Of a stretch of 5,658 bases of DNA, positions 5,622-5,658 are shown piece by piece. The stretch's first letter is position 1; each line of letters opens with the position of its first letter. Made by a program: the position numbers and the translations under genes. The notes below the pieces were generated by a model that had not been told where the DNA came from, did no database searches, and worked only from the letters and a program-made list of their open reading frames with translations. This DNA comes from Paramuribaculum sp. (lineage in GTDB: Bacteria > Bacteroidota > Bacteroidia > Bacteroidales > Muribaculaceae), in NCBI GenBank assembly GCA_029062075.1, contig JAIDQW010000537.1, positions 1-5,658 of the forward strand, in the 5' to 3' direction.

Positions 5622-5658
5622 AACCTTCAGGTGCTACTCACTGATGAAGGATCAAATT
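5622..5658 (+). pseudogene. In-frame continuation of the interrupted permease, cut by window end
   Basis: Twelve codons after the TAA read NLQVLLTDEGSN in the same frame as the permease. They align without a gap to where the family has a hydrophobic strand followed by a polar turn. The remainder of the gene (the expected transmembrane segments 2-4) would lie beyond the window. Confidence 0.55.

Noticed and set aside
1..5658. CRISPR array, insertion sequence, tRNA or phage genes
   Set aside because: No direct repeat series, transposase, tRNA cloverleaf or phage protein could be seen on either strand.

Overview
The window looks like a piece of a Bacteroidales genome. RNase G and the GH20 enzyme have the sequence character of that order. 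Every recognisable promoter follows the Bacteroidetes -33/-7 consensus (TTTG, about 20 bp, TAnnTTTG), and the starts lack Shine-Dalgarno sequences. A gut lineage such as Muribaculaceae is a guess only.

Left part (1-2046): the 3' nine-tenths of an RNase E/G-family endoribonuclease gene (plus strand) runs in from outside the window. It meets a convergent YbaK/ProX-type aminoacyl-tRNA deacylase gene (minus strand). A perfect 19-bp inverted repeat between the two stop codons can serve as terminator for both. Middle (2047-3850): a 95-bp intergenic region carries two interleaved divergent promoters, one for the deacylase and one for a secreted GH20 beta-N-acetylhexosaminidase, which ends at its own hairpin terminator.

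The 506-bp stretch between the hexosaminidase and the next gene is not empty. On the minus strand it holds an apparently complete non-coding RNA gene: a full -33/-7 promoter, a long imperfect rod closed by an 11-bp perfect helix 177 nt end to end, and an intrinsic terminator. Size, shape and promoter/terminator layout suggest a 6S-like RNA or the Bacteroidales-1 motif. This is the most interesting element here.

Right part (4226-5658): a divergent promoter drives a leader with a 6-bp hairpin, then a MacB/LolD-type ABC ATPase and, overlapping it by 8 nt, its permease. The permease frame is broken by an in-frame TAA after 215 codons, while recognisable permease-like sequence continues in the same frame to the window edge, so the gene carries a nonsense mutation or a sequence error. 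The genes are otherwise ordinary: RNA turnover, translation quality control, glycan degradation and an ABC exporter.
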